Assembly: GCA_964653285.1 (NCBI GenBank)
Contig: CAZZEX010000009.1
Span: 11,503 to 75,502 of the forward strand
DNA from: CAZZEX01 sp964653285
GTDB lineage: Bacteria; Chloroflexota; Anaerolineae; B4-G1
Length of the DNA: 64,000 bases
Direction: 5' to 3'
Shown: positions 49,821 through 58,175 of the stretch, piece by piece
How positions within the stretch are numbered: position 1 is the stretch's first letter
Layout of the letters: every line of letters starts with the position of its first letter
The notes under the pieces: model-generated
The model's database searches: none
Told to the model about the DNA's origin: nothing
Seen by the model: only the letters and a program-made list of their open reading frames with translations
Position numbers and translations under genes: made by a program

Positions 49821-50120
49821 ATGCCAGCGTACCGTAAGGCCAGCATCCGGGAATTGACTTCAGCCGCCTACGAATTGGATTTAGGCGTTGTCGAGGGACG
49901 CCTGCATCGTAGCGCAGAAGATGGTCGCTGGATGACGGGCAATGCGCAGTTGAGCGAGTGGCTGGCCAGGTACGATGGTCAGGAAATCGTCCTCATCGTT
50001 GCCTCGTTGGAAGATGACCGTCCCGTTCCGGTCAAGGTCTGCCGTACCTGTGGCAGCGAATATGTGGGCATCGAGTGCCCGCGTTGTCGAGAAGTCCGCA
50101 TCCGCCTGCGAGGTTCTTAA
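49821..50120 (+). CDS. Small zinc-ribbon protein
   Basis: The protein is 99 aa with its own good promoter. The C-terminal part CRTCGSEYVGIECPRCRE is a Cys4 zinc ribbon (CxxC-x8-CxxC). The first ~70 residues include AYELDLGVVEGRLHRSAEDG and a strand/helix segment QEIVLIVASLEDDRPVPVKV, which may be a small beta domain. Zinc ribbons bind nucleic acids or proteins. There is no membrane segment. It is monocistronic by its own promoter and the hairpin after it. The family is not known to me. Confidence 0.65.
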   Translation: MPAYRKASIRELTSAAYELDLGVVEGRLHRSAEDGRWMTGNAQLSEWLARYDGQEIVLIVASLEDDRPVPVKVCRTCGSEYVGIECPRCREVRIRLRGS

Positions 50121-50146
50121 GGAGTAACCACCAGGCAAGTGAACGA

Positions 50147-50176
50147 GGGAGGCCAAATACAGGCCCCCCCGGTTTT
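50147..50176 (+). terminator. Probable terminator after the zinc-ribbon gene
   Basis: GGGAGGCC (50147-50154) and GGCCCCCC (50162-50169) pair with one mismatch around AAATACA, followed by CGG and TTTT. It fits an intrinsic terminator. Confidence 0.5.
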
Positions 50177-50318
50177 CGTGTACGCCGGGTATTGACGTAA
50201 CCAGGCGGCGGAGAGCCGTTCTCTCGACCTGTCATCTCATCGCTCCTGCAGTACATTGGAGACACCGGTCAACGTCTTGAGGAGTAAGTCAACGAAGACA
50301 ACGAGTACATCCGCTGCT

Positions 50319-52109
50319 ATGAAACGTCTACTTTCCGGTAACGAGGCCATTGCCTTAGGTGCATGGGAGGCTGGCGTCAGGTACGCCGCCGCCTATCCGG
50401 GTACCCCCAGCACGGAGATCCTGCCCGCGCTGGCCCAGTATGCCGGCGTGCGGGCTGAGTGGGCCTCCAACGAAAAGGTCGCGCTGGATGCGGCCATCGG
50501 AGCCTCCTTCGCCGGGGCGCGTGCGCTAGCGGCGATGAAGCACGTCGGCGTTAACGTCGCCTCCGACAGTCTGATGAGCGTCTCCTACACCGGCGTAGGA
50601 GCGGGGCTGGTGCTGGTCAGCGCCGACGACCCCGGCGCCTTCAGTTCTCAGAACGAACAGGATAACCGCCACTACGCCCGCTTCGGCAAGTTCCCCTGCC
50701 TGGAGCCGGCCGACAGCCAGGAGGCAAAGGGTCTCACCCACTTCGCCTTCGAACTGAGCGAGCAGTTCGACACGCCGGTGATGCTGCGCTCCACCACGCG
50801 CCTCTCTCATTCCAAGAGCGCGGTAGAAGTAGAGATGCCCGCTGAGCCACGCGAGCCCGGCCCCCTGCCTCCCTTTGAGCGCAATCCGCGCAAGTACGTG
50901 CCTATCCCGGCCCACGCCCGCCTCCTCCACCCTCAGGTCGAGGAGCGAATGTGCCACCTGCGTGAGTACGCCGAGACTTGCCCGCTCAACCGGGTCGAGT
51001 GGGGAGATAAGCGTGTTGGCGTCATCAGCAACGGCGTGGCCTATCAGTACGCCCGCGAGGTCTTCGCCGGCTTCTCGTTCCTCAAACTGGGGATGACCTA
51101 TCCGCTGCCAGCGGGGATGATCCGCGACTTCGCCGCCCAGGTCGAGACACTGGTCGTCGTCGAGGAACTGGACCCCTTCATCGAGGAGCAGATCCGCGCG
51201 TTGGGCCTGAAGGTCATCGGCAAGGAATTCTTCCCCATGACCGGCGAACTCACGCTGGCCCGCGTCCGCGAGAGCGCCGTCAAAGCCAGCCTCCCCATCC
51301 AGCCCCCAGCCCCTAGCCCCCAGCCCCTAGCCCCTACCATCACAATCCCCCCCCGTCCCCCGGCCCTCTGCCCCGGCTGCCCCCACCGCTCCGTCTACTT
51401 CAACCTGCGGAAACTGAAACTGCTGGTGGCGGGCGACATCGGCTGCTACGCCATCGGTGTCCTCCCCCCCTTCAACGCGATGGATATGCTGATCTCAATG
51501 GGAGCGAGCATCGGGCTGGCCCACGGGGCCAAACAAGCCGGCTGCCTCGACAAGATCGTCGCCACCATCGGCGACTCCACCTTCTTCCACGCTGGCCTTC
51601 CGGAACTAGCAAACATCATCTACAACCACAGCACAGCCTGCACGATGATTCTGAACAACGGCACGACAGCGATGACTGGCGGGCAGGACAATCCCGCCAC
51701 CGGCGTCACGCTGCAGGGAGAGACCACCCAGGCGATTGACATCGAAGCGGTAGTGCGGGCGATGGGCGTCGAGCACCTGTGGGTGGTGGACGCACTGGAC
51801 GTCAAGGGAGTCGAGCGAGCCATCAAGGAAGCGACCGCCATCGAAGATCGGCCTACCGTCATCATCGTCAACGGGGCCTGCGTTTTCACCCCGCAGTTCC
51901 AGCGTCGCCCGGTTGTCGTGGTTGACCCCGAGGTCTGCAATGGCTGCGGCTTTTGCTTCCGCGTCGGCTGCCCGGCCATCCTCAAGTCGGAGGAAATAGA
52001 CGCGAAGACGAAGCGGCCCAAGGTGGAGATTGACCCGCTCTTGTGCACCGGCTGTACCATCTGCCTGCAGGTGTGCCCGCGGAAGGCGATCCATCAGGTG
52101 GGGGAATAA
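50319..52109 (+). CDS. iorA: Indolepyruvate:ferredoxin oxidoreductase alpha subunit
   Basis: The protein is 596 aa from the ATG at 50319, where the family-typical MKRLLSGNEAIALGA begins. A TTG 21 codons upstream extends the frame but adds unrelated residues. The pyruvate-oxidoreductase-like N-domain shows AAAYPGTPSTEILPAL. The thiamine-diphosphate domain shows GDIGCYAIGVLPP and GDSTFFHAGL. Two C-terminal 4Fe-4S motifs are CNGCGFCFRVGCP and CTGCTICLQVCP. The enzyme oxidises aryl pyruvates from aromatic amino acids to aryl-acetyl-CoA in anaerobes. Residues ~327-339 (PPAPSPQPLAPT) are a linker coded by a heptanucleotide repeat. The beta subunit gene follows after a small ORF. Confidence 0.93.
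   Translation: MKRLLSGNEAIALGAWEAGVRYAAAYPGTPSTEILPALAQYAGVRAEWASNEKVALDAAIGASFAGARALAAMKHVGVNVASDSLMSVSYTGVGAGLVLVSADDPGAFSSQNEQDNRHYARFGKFPCLEPADSQEAKGLTHFAFELSEQFDTPVMLRSTTRLSHSKSAVEVEMPAEPREPGPLPPFERNPRKYVPIPAHARLLHPQVEERMCHLREYAETCPLNRVEWGDKRVGVISNGVAYQYAREVFAGFSFLKLGMTYPLPAGMIRDFAAQVETLVVVEELDPFIEEQIRALGLKVIGKEFFPMTGELTLARVRESAVKASLPIQPPAPSPQPLAPTITIPPRPPALCPGCPHRSVYFNLRKLKLLVAGDIGCYAIGVLPPFNAMDMLISMGASIGLAHGAKQAGCLDKIVATIGDSTFFHAGLPELANIIYNHSTACTMILNNGTTAMTGGQDNPATGVTLQGETTQAIDIEAVVRAMGVEHLWVVDALDVKGVERAIKEATAIEDRPTVIIVNGACVFTPQFQRRPVVVVDPEVCNGCGFCFRVGCPAILKSEEIDAKTKRPKVEIDPLLCTGCTICLQVCPRKAIHQVGE
51301..51335. repeat. Heptanucleotide array (5 units) inside iorA
   Basis: Units: AGCCCCC, AGCCCCT, AGCCCCC, AGCCCCT, AGCCCCT. 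It encodes the Pro/Ala/Ser linker between the two halves of IorA. Confidence 0.9.
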
Positions 52110-52173
52110 CCCCGCCTTCTATCCCCTATGACCATTGACGACCTGCTCATCGAACTCGAGGAGAGCGAGCGGT

Positions 52174-52302
52174 ATGTGGCACCTGCACCCATTTGACGCG
52201 CCGGAGACACATTGCCCAACGCCGGAGGGGGTTTCACCACGGCCGCCCCTGCAGTTCCTTGCCGAGGTCGAAGAGTTGCTGCTTGAGAACGAACTGATTT
52301 GA
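52174..52302 (+). CDS. Possible 42-aa small ORF between iorA and iorB
   Basis: The ATG at 52174 has GAGGAG about ten bases upstream, and the frame ends in TGA eight bases before iorB. The peptide starts MWHLHPFDAPETHCPTPEGV and ends FLAEVEELLLENELI. The acidic C-terminal helix looks protein-like. Translation to its end would help place ribosomes at iorB, whose own site (GAGAGGAG) lies inside and just after the stop. A shorter 22-codon ATG frame at 52128 overlaps it. I do not recognise the family. Confidence 0.4.
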   Translation: MWHLHPFDAPETHCPTPEGVSPRPPLQFLAEVEELLLENELI

Positions 52303-52309
52303 GAGGAGC

Positions 52310-52906
52310 ATGGACAAGAAAAATATCAACTTCCTGTTCGTTGGCGTCGGCGGGCAGGGCATCCTGACCGCCTCCGATATTGTGGCCGAGGTGGGGTTGG
52401 AAGCCGGGTACGATGCCAAGAAATCCGAGGTGCACGGCTTCTCCCAGCGTGGCGGCGTGGTCGAGAGCCACGTCCGCTGGGGCGACGAGGTCGCAGCACC
52501 CCTGGCCGAGAAGGGCACGGTAGACTACCTGATTGCCACCGAGCTGCTGGAAGCAGCCCGCTGGATCGAGTGGCTCCGCCCCGACGGGGCGGTACTCATC
52601 AATCACCAGCGCATACCGCCAATGTCGGTCACGGTGGGGGATGCGGTCTACCCTGCCGACGAGGACATCCTGGCCGCCGCGCACGCCCGCACTGACGACG
52701 TGACGCTGGTCGAGGGTCTTGCCACTGCCGAGCGGCTTGGCAACCCCCGGCTGGCCAACACTGTCCTCCTGGGCGTGCTCTCTACGCGGTTGGGCGTGCC
52801 GCCGGAGACGTGGCTGGCGGTCATTGAGCGCCGCGTCCCGCCGAAGTACGTCGAACTGAACCGCGAGGCGTTCCAAGGAGGACGCAAGACGCTCCTGACC
52901 AGGTAA
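52310..52906 (+). CDS. iorB: Indolepyruvate:ferredoxin oxidoreductase beta subunit
   Basis: The protein is 198 aa, the usual length for IorB. The hallmark start is INFLFVGVGGQGILTASDIV, the gamma-domain glycine motif of the 2-oxoacid oxidoreductases. KKSEVHGFSQRGGVVESHVR follows, then VDYLIATELLEAARWI. It pairs with IorA to form the active enzyme. The gene ends three bases from the convergent GT2 gene stop, leaving no room for a separate terminator. Confidence 0.93.
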   Translation: MDKKNINFLFVGVGGQGILTASDIVAEVGLEAGYDAKKSEVHGFSQRGGVVESHVRWGDEVAAPLAEKGTVDYLIATELLEAARWIEWLRPDGAVLINHQRIPPMSVTVGDAVYPADEDILAAAHARTDDVTLVEGLATAERLGNPRLANTVLLGVLSTRLGVPPETWLAVIERRVPPKYVELNREAFQGGRKTLLTR

Positions 52907-52909
52907 CCC

Positions 52910-54415
52910 CTACCGTTTGTTCCGCCGCCCGCGCTGGCCCGTCTCCAGCACCAGAGCAGACCGCAGCGGACGGCTCCGGCGAGGAGCAAACGTCTGTGCC
53001 AGCCCCATCCCTGCCACCGTCCCAAAAGCAACCGCGTAAAGCAGCAAGAAGGGAATCATCCCGTAGTCACCAATGGCGTAGGCCACGAACGATGTGGCCA
53101 GCGCATAGAGCGCCAACACGACCTCGCCGATAGTGCTGCTGCCAGCCCGGAGCCGGTAACGGCTATCGGCCCAGCGATCGGCCCTCCTCTCGAGCCGGAA
53201 CTTGGGCGTGCGGGCGAACGTGCCACCCCAGCGAGTCAGCCCGCGCCACACTGCCTGCGTGTTGCACCATGCGATACCGATCCCGAGCAGCACCAGCAAC
53301 GGTAGAGCCCGCAGTCGCCGCCCCCAATCGGGGTACAACTGCTGTTGGGAGACGGCGTAGACCAACAATGGCCCCAGGCACATCAGCCCCAGGCCGCCCA
53401 GTGGAAGCAGCGCGGAATCGGGCACCAGCAGCATAGGCAGTGAGGCCAGCAGAAGCACCACCATCAGCGGGTGGACCAGGTAACTGCTCAGGTGCACCAG
53501 CGCCATCACCTTCTGCTCCCACCTCAGCCGCCGGCTGCGCAGGATTGATCCGGCCAGCCGGCGCAAAGCCTGTACCGACCCCTGCGCCCAGCGGGACTGC
53601 TGCCGCTTGAAGGCCGCGACCTGAGGAGGCACCTCGGCCGGCACGTCCACCGCCGGCAGGTAGAGACATTCCCAGCCGGCCAACTGAGCGCGATAGCTCA
53701 AGTCCAGATCCTCGCACAGGGTATCGGCCTGCCACCCGCCGGACTCCTCAATGCAGCACCGTCGCCACACCCCGGCCGCGCCGTTGAAACTCATCAGCAA
53801 ACCGGAGCAGTGCCGTCCGGTCTGCTCGACGACGAAGTGACCATCGAGCGCCAGCGTCTGGGCGCGGGTCAGGAGAGAGTAATCGGCGTTAAGGTACGAC
53901 CAGCGCGTCTGCACCATGCCCAACCGCGGGCGCGCCAGGAAGTGGGGGACTGTCTGGAGCAGGAAGTCGGGACGGGGGCAGAAGTCAGCGTCGAAGATGG
54001 CGACGTACTCACCGCTGGCCTGGGAAAGGCCCCAGGCCAGTGCCCCGGCCTTAAAGCCGCCCCGGTCGGGCCGCCGCAGAACTGCGATGTCTATCCCGCG
54101 CTCGCGGTGGAGTGCTGCCCGCGCACGAGCCAGGCGCGTCGTCTCATCGGTCGAATCGTCCAGGATCTGGATTTGCAGATGATCACGGGGATAATCGAGC
54201 GCGGCCATACTGTCTATCACCCGCTCGACCACGTGGAGTTCATTGTACACCGGCACCTGCACGGTGACCGGTGGCAGGGCGGACCGATCTATGGAGGGGG
54301 CAGGGGCAACTGCACGCCGGTGGCACAGGTAGAGGAACGCCAGGACAAAGGAATTCAGCCCGTAAATCGCCAGCCAGAGGACAATCAAGGCGTGTATAGA
54401 TGCCAGGAGCATCAC
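52910..54415 (-). CDS. Membrane glycosyltransferase GT2, cellulose-synthase-like
   Basis: The protein is 501 aa. A membrane helix (IHALIVLWLAIYGLNSFVLA) precedes the cytoplasmic GT2 domain. PPVTVQVPVYNELHVVERVI starts it. FDADFCPRP has the D-x-D, TLCEDLDLSYRAQ the catalytic ED, and RQQSRWAQGS the Q-x-x-R-W product-binding motif of processive beta-glycosyltransferases. Four or more C-terminal helices form a channel. It probably makes a mannan- or glucan-like polymer or glycolipid; the specificity is unclear. It is followed (upstream on the minus strand) by the adenylate cyclase gene with a five-base gap, so they are likely cotranscribed. Confidence 0.88.
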   Translation of the reverse strand: MMLLASIHALIVLWLAIYGLNSFVLAFLYLCHRRAVAPAPSIDRSALPPVTVQVPVYNELHVVERVIDSMAALDYPRDHLQIQILDDSTDETTRLARARAALHRERGIDIAVLRRPDRGGFKAGALAWGLSQASGEYVAIFDADFCPRPDFLLQTVPHFLARPRLGMVQTRWSYLNADYSLLTRAQTLALDGHFVVEQTGRHCSGLLMSFNGAAGVWRRCCIEESGGWQADTLCEDLDLSYRAQLAGWECLYLPAVDVPAEVPPQVAAFKRQQSRWAQGSVQALRRLAGSILRSRRLRWEQKVMALVHLSSYLVHPLMVVLLLASLPMLLVPDSALLPLGGLGLMCLGPLLVYAVSQQQLYPDWGRRLRALPLLVLLGIGIAWCNTQAVWRGLTRWGGTFARTPKFRLERRADRWADSRYRLRAGSSTIGEVVLALYALATSFVAYAIGDYGMIPFLLLYAVAFGTVAGMGLAQTFAPRRSRPLRSALVLETGQRGRRNKR

Positions 54416-54420
54416 TGCCT

Positions 54421-56124
54421 TTACTTCAACCCCAGCAGTTCGTACACCGTGATCGGCTCGCCGAAGCCTTTTGCCTCTATAGACGGGAGCGGCCGGGCCT
54501 TGATGTGCTTTCGTACTCGCCGGTAGGCTGCATGCGAAAGCAGTACCTGCCCCGGTGCTGCGGCCCCTTGGAGACGGGATGCCAGGTTCACACTGGAACC
54601 AATGGCGGTGTAGTTCATCTGCTCTGCGGTGCCGATGTTGCCTACCACCACGTCACCTACGTTGATGCCAACTCCGTAAGCAAGCCGGTAGGCCGGGGGT
54701 AGCCGCTCGTGGAGCCGGGTGACCCCCTCCTGTATCTTCAGCGCCGCCCGCACTGCACGCAGGACGTGGTCTGCCCGGCGAAGTGGCGCGTTGAAAATGG
54801 CAACCACACAATCTCCCAAGATCTTGTCGAGCATCCCATCCTCGGCCAGCACCGCCTCGCCACCGACGTCCAGGTACTGGTTGAGCACCTCCACCAACGT
54901 CTCAGGATCGTGCTGCTGGCTGAAGTTAGTGAAGCCACGGATGTCCGCAAACAGGCTGGTGATCTCCTGTCGCTGTCCGCCCAGTTTCAGTTCTCGGGGA
55001 TCAAGCGGCAACTGCTCAATGACGGCCGGCGAGACGTAGCGTTTAAACATCTGGAGGTGCGCTTCCAGCCGGCGCTGTTCCGTGAGATCGTCTACCACGA
55101 TGGCGATACCTTGCGTCTCATCGTTGGCATCTTTCAGGGGAGAAAGACTCGTGCGCAGGATGACCTGGTCACGGTCGGAGAGTGATATCTCACTCTCGAA
55201 CTCCACCACTGGCTCTCGATATGTCTTGACCTGGTCAACCAGCAGCCGCAGTTCACCCTCTAGCGACGGAAGAGCATCGGCAAAGCGCGAGCCGACGACG
55301 ACCGTTGCCGGCCTCCGCAGGACGCGCTCGGCGGCCCGATTGAAGAGCGTGATCTGATCCTGAACGTCGGTAGTGATGACGCCACTGGTGATGGAGGCGA
55401 AGACGTTGTCCATCAGCGCTTTGGCATTGGAGACGCTCTCGAACAGGCGGGCGTTCTCGATCGCCACTGCCGCCTGACTGGCAAAGGCGGCCAGCAGGTC
55501 ACGGTCCCGGTCGGAAAAGAGGCCAGTGAGGATACGGTTATCGGCGTAGATCACACCGGTGACCCGTCCACGTGCTCTGAGCGGCACGCACAGGATGGAG
55601 CGCAGGTTGTACCCGATGACGCTCTCCTGCGCTTTGAAGCGTGGATCCATCTGCGCGTTGGTCGTGACAATGGGCTGACCACTGGTGGCTACCTGGTTCA
55701 CGATGCTCCGGCTGATCGAGGACGAAGCGATGGTCTCGCGGTCCACATTGCGGGCGGCCCGGAACTCCAGTTCGCCCGTGTCCGGGTCCACGAGCATCAG
55801 GAAGGAACGTTCAGCCCCCGTCAGGCGGATAATCTGGTCCATCACCTCGTTCAGTACCTCCGTCAGATCGAGGGAGGAGCCAATAGCGTGGCCGATATCG
55901 TACAAGGCCGCCAGTTCGTGCCGCTCGAGTGCCTGGGCTGTCAGGTCATGCTCAAGGTGCACCAGCAGATCCTGGAGAGCCAGCAGATGCTGAGAAAGCT
56001 CCGCCACCAGCGCATCGCCCCCCCGGTGCCGGGCAATGATGCGGGTGACGTTGGTCAATCCCTCACGAAGAGCGGCGATGTTGTCCTGGCCCGGAACTGT
56101 TGTCTTGGAAGAATGATTGGTCAT
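54421..56124 (-). CDS. Adenylate cyclase (class III) with GAF and PAS sensors
   Basis: The protein is 567 aa from the ATG at 56124; a TTG five codons upstream is possible. Residues ~20-75 are helical, ~80-245 a GAF domain (IRLTGAERSFLMLVDPDTGE, IGYNLRSILCVPLRARGR), ~245-355 a PAS domain, and ~385-567 the cyclase. Metal Asp residues are in TSLFADIRGFTNF and ILGDCVVAIFN. The base-contact Lys (DKILGD) and Thr in MNYTAIGSSVNLASRL favour ATP over GTP. It makes cAMP in response to a bound ligand or redox/light signal. It has no membrane segment. Confidence 0.85.
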   Translation of the reverse strand: MTNHSSKTTVPGQDNIAALREGLTNVTRIIARHRGGDALVAELSQHLLALQDLLVHLEHDLTAQALERHELAALYDIGHAIGSSLDLTEVLNEVMDQIIRLTGAERSFLMLVDPDTGELEFRAARNVDRETIASSSISRSIVNQVATSGQPIVTTNAQMDPRFKAQESVIGYNLRSILCVPLRARGRVTGVIYADNRILTGLFSDRDRDLLAAFASQAAVAIENARLFESVSNAKALMDNVFASITSGVITTDVQDQITLFNRAAERVLRRPATVVVGSRFADALPSLEGELRLLVDQVKTYREPVVEFESEISLSDRDQVILRTSLSPLKDANDETQGIAIVVDDLTEQRRLEAHLQMFKRYVSPAVIEQLPLDPRELKLGGQRQEITSLFADIRGFTNFSQQHDPETLVEVLNQYLDVGGEAVLAEDGMLDKILGDCVVAIFNAPLRRADHVLRAVRAALKIQEGVTRLHERLPPAYRLAYGVGINVGDVVVGNIGTAEQMNYTAIGSSVNLASRLQGAAAPGQVLLSHAAYRRVRKHIKARPLPSIEAKGFGEPITVYELLGLK

Positions 56125-56217
56125 GATATAACCTGCCAATTGTCAGTTGCTAACTGCTGATGGCTATTATACCGCACCTTTCTTACTCAAGCAAAAACGC
56201 CGCCACCCGCGTGGTGG

Positions 56218-56513
56218 CTATCTGGCAGTGGGCTCAAACTCAATCCAGCCATAGCCGGGGAAGTAGATTTCCACCCAACTGTGAGCATTTGCCTCCCGCA
56301 CCCGGAAAACGCCGCGCTCTGCAATGCCAGCGAAAACCCGAACGGTTCAACGATCTCCACCACGTTCCCGCGCAGGGTGAAGAACAACCGCTGCCACTCT
56401 TTCTGGACTACGCGCCAGGGGCTACTGAAGCGATGCCGTGTCGCGGTCAGATGAGGTACGGCTGCAGCACCCGGCAGCGCCCAGGCGATAGCCAGGACGA
56501 TCCCTGAACTGTT
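56218..56513 (-). pseudogene. Broken transglutaminase-domain protein gene
   Basis: On the minus strand the last ~33 codons, ending in TAG at 56218-56220, read VFRVREANAHSWVEIYFPGY then GWIEFEPTAR, the classic end of a transglutaminase core with its catalytic His. Just upstream in another frame is GIVLAIAWALPGAA (membrane-like) and SSPWRVVQKEWQRLFFTLRG, similar to the segment preceding the core in TgpA-type proteins. The Cys part of the active site and the full membrane region are missing. A deletion with frameshift near 56330 explains this. No complete frame exists. Confidence 0.75.
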
Positions 56514-56659
56514 TCATCATTTCTTGACCCATAACTATGCGGAACCACCTGCAAACTATGTACCCGTTCGAGTGCTCAAAGGTTCACTACGTAGGCCACG
56601 GTTCTGCTCTGTAATTATAACGGACAATTCGCGCAGGGGCAATACGTGGCCGTTCAGAT

Positions 56660-56688
56660 TTGACAACGTCATCAAAGTGGACTACACT
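56660..56688 (+). promoter_or_regulatory. Predicted sigma70 promoter of the nuclease-FGE-EAD gene
   Basis: TTGACA (56660-56665) and TACACT (56683-56688) are 17 bp apart. The ATG is at 56762 after AAGGAG. Nothing coding is seen in 56514-56659. Confidence 0.7.
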
Positions 56689-56761
56689 ATTCAAAGCCCC
56701 TACCTATCTTGGCTGCAAGGTTGCTGGTTGGCTGGCTGGTCCGGCCGCATAAGGAGACACC

Positions 56762-58126
56762 ATGACAAATACCGGCAAAGAACTGGAGCGGCGCGTGGCG
56801 GATGCCTACCGCCAGATGGGAGCGCGAAAAGTCGAGCACGACGTCGAGTTGGCTGGCAACCAGATTGATGTCTACGTCGAATTGGAGATGCCCGGTTGCC
56901 TCCTGCACCGCATCGCGATCGAGGCGAAGGATTGGTCTAGGCCAGTCGGCATCGACGTCGTCAACAACTTCGCGACTGTTGCCGGCCTTCTCCGCGACAG
57001 AAGGCTGATTGACGAAGGCATCATCATCTCGGCCTCGGGCTTCAGTAAACAAGCCCGCAACGCTGCCAAGGAACACGGCATCCGGCTGCTGGAGCCAGCC
57101 GACCTGGACGCGGTGGGTACTAAGGTAAGGGGGCCATGGGTGAGGAGAGAGGTGGATGTGCCCCCCACCATTTCCATTCCCGCTGGTCCCTTCTGGATAG
57201 GCAGTTCTCCTGACGATCCCGAAGCTTACGAGTACGAGAACGAAAAGCCTCGTAGGAAACTCCATCTCCGGGAGTACTATATAGGTTGCTACCCTGTTAC
57301 CAATGCCCAACACGCCTGCTTTGTCCTCGATACCGGACACAGCCCCCCTGAGCACTGGGATAAGGACAAGGTCCCCGTGGGATTGGAAGACCACCCCGTG
57401 GTGAACGTCAGCCACGAAGATGCTGAGGCCTACTGCCGCTGGCTGAGCCAGGTCACCGGGCAACATCACCGTCTGCCTACCGAGGAAGAGTGGGAGAAGG
57501 CAGCGCGAGGCGGTGTGCCAGAAGCGCGTCGCTATCCCTGGGGAGACGGGTGGCAGCCTGGCATCTGCAACACGCGAGAGCTGGGGCGGGATGGCACGAC
57601 TTCTATCCACGAGTTCGAGCAGGCCAACCGGAGTCCCTTCGGGGTCGTGGATATGGCGGGCAACGTCTGGGAGTGGACGGACAGTTGGTATGAGCGATAC
57701 CCTGGCTCTCTCCACATAGGCCCCCACTATGGACCACTCTACCGGGTTGTGCGGGGTGGTTCCTGGCGGAACTCCCAGCGGGAGGCTCGCATCTCCTGTC
57801 GGGGGCGGTACAAACCCGACGTGCGGCGTCCCTATCTGGGATTCCGTATAGCGTCGGATGTAGGCGTTCAGGTAGCTGGTGCCGCTTCAGGGAAGAGGAC
57901 ACCAGAACAGGTGGACCGGACTAAACTGCATCAACTAATCACCACTCATTTCGACGGAGAGGAGCTGCGTACGCTCTGTTTCGATTTAAATGTAGATTAT
58001 GATGACCTGCGAGGCGAAGGAAAAGCGAGCAAGGCAAGAGAGTTCATTGCGTATTTGGAACGCCATGGGCGTATCCCTGAACTCGTAGAGGTTTGCCGGC
58101 GACTGCGCCCGCACGCTTCCTGGTAG
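56762..58126 (+). CDS. Mrr-like nuclease fused to FGE-sulfatase and effector-associated domain
   Basis: The protein is 454 aa. Residues 1 to ~125 are a PD-(D/E)xK restriction-like domain: NQIDVYVE (Asp36) and IAIEAKDW (Glu54, Lys56), ending near DEGIIISASGFSKQA. Residues ~135-375 are an FGE-sulfatase/SUMF1 domain (IPAGPFWIGSS, GNVWEWTDSWY, VRGGSWRN, YLGFRIASD). The last ~60 residues (ELRTLCFDLNVDYDDL, GKASKAREFIAYLERHGR) match the short death-fold-like effector-associated domains of bacterial conflict systems. The nuclease is the probable effector, and the C-terminal domain would link it to a partner. It has its own promoter. A Ser/Thr kinase follows 49 bases later. Confidence 0.8.
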   Translation: MTNTGKELERRVADAYRQMGARKVEHDVELAGNQIDVYVELEMPGCLLHRIAIEAKDWSRPVGIDVVNNFATVAGLLRDRRLIDEGIIISASGFSKQARNAAKEHGIRLLEPADLDAVGTKVRGPWVRREVDVPPTISIPAGPFWIGSSPDDPEAYEYENEKPRRKLHLREYYIGCYPVTNAQHACFVLDTGHSPPEHWDKDKVPVGLEDHPVVNVSHEDAEAYCRWLSQVTGQHHRLPTEEEWEKAARGGVPEARRYPWGDGWQPGICNTRELGRDGTTSIHEFEQANRSPFGVVDMAGNVWEWTDSWYERYPGSLHIGPHYGPLYRVVRGGSWRNSQREARISCRGRYKPDVRRPYLGFRIASDVGVQVAGAASGKRTPEQVDRTKLHQLITTHFDGEELRTLCFDLNVDYDDLRGEGKASKAREFIAYLERHGRIPELVEVCRRLRPHASW

Positions 58127-58175
58127 AGCACGCACGAAAAGAGCAGGCGCTTCACAATTCGTTGGGAGTATGACA

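Noticed and set aside
53163..53735. 190-codon minus-strand frame inside the GT2 gene
   Set aside because: It is the same strand but a different frame; the GT2 frame contains the DxD, ED and QxxRW motifs.
56187..56387. 66-codon minus-strand ORF as a gene
   Set aside because: It is one frame of the broken transglutaminase and runs out of frame before the conserved end.
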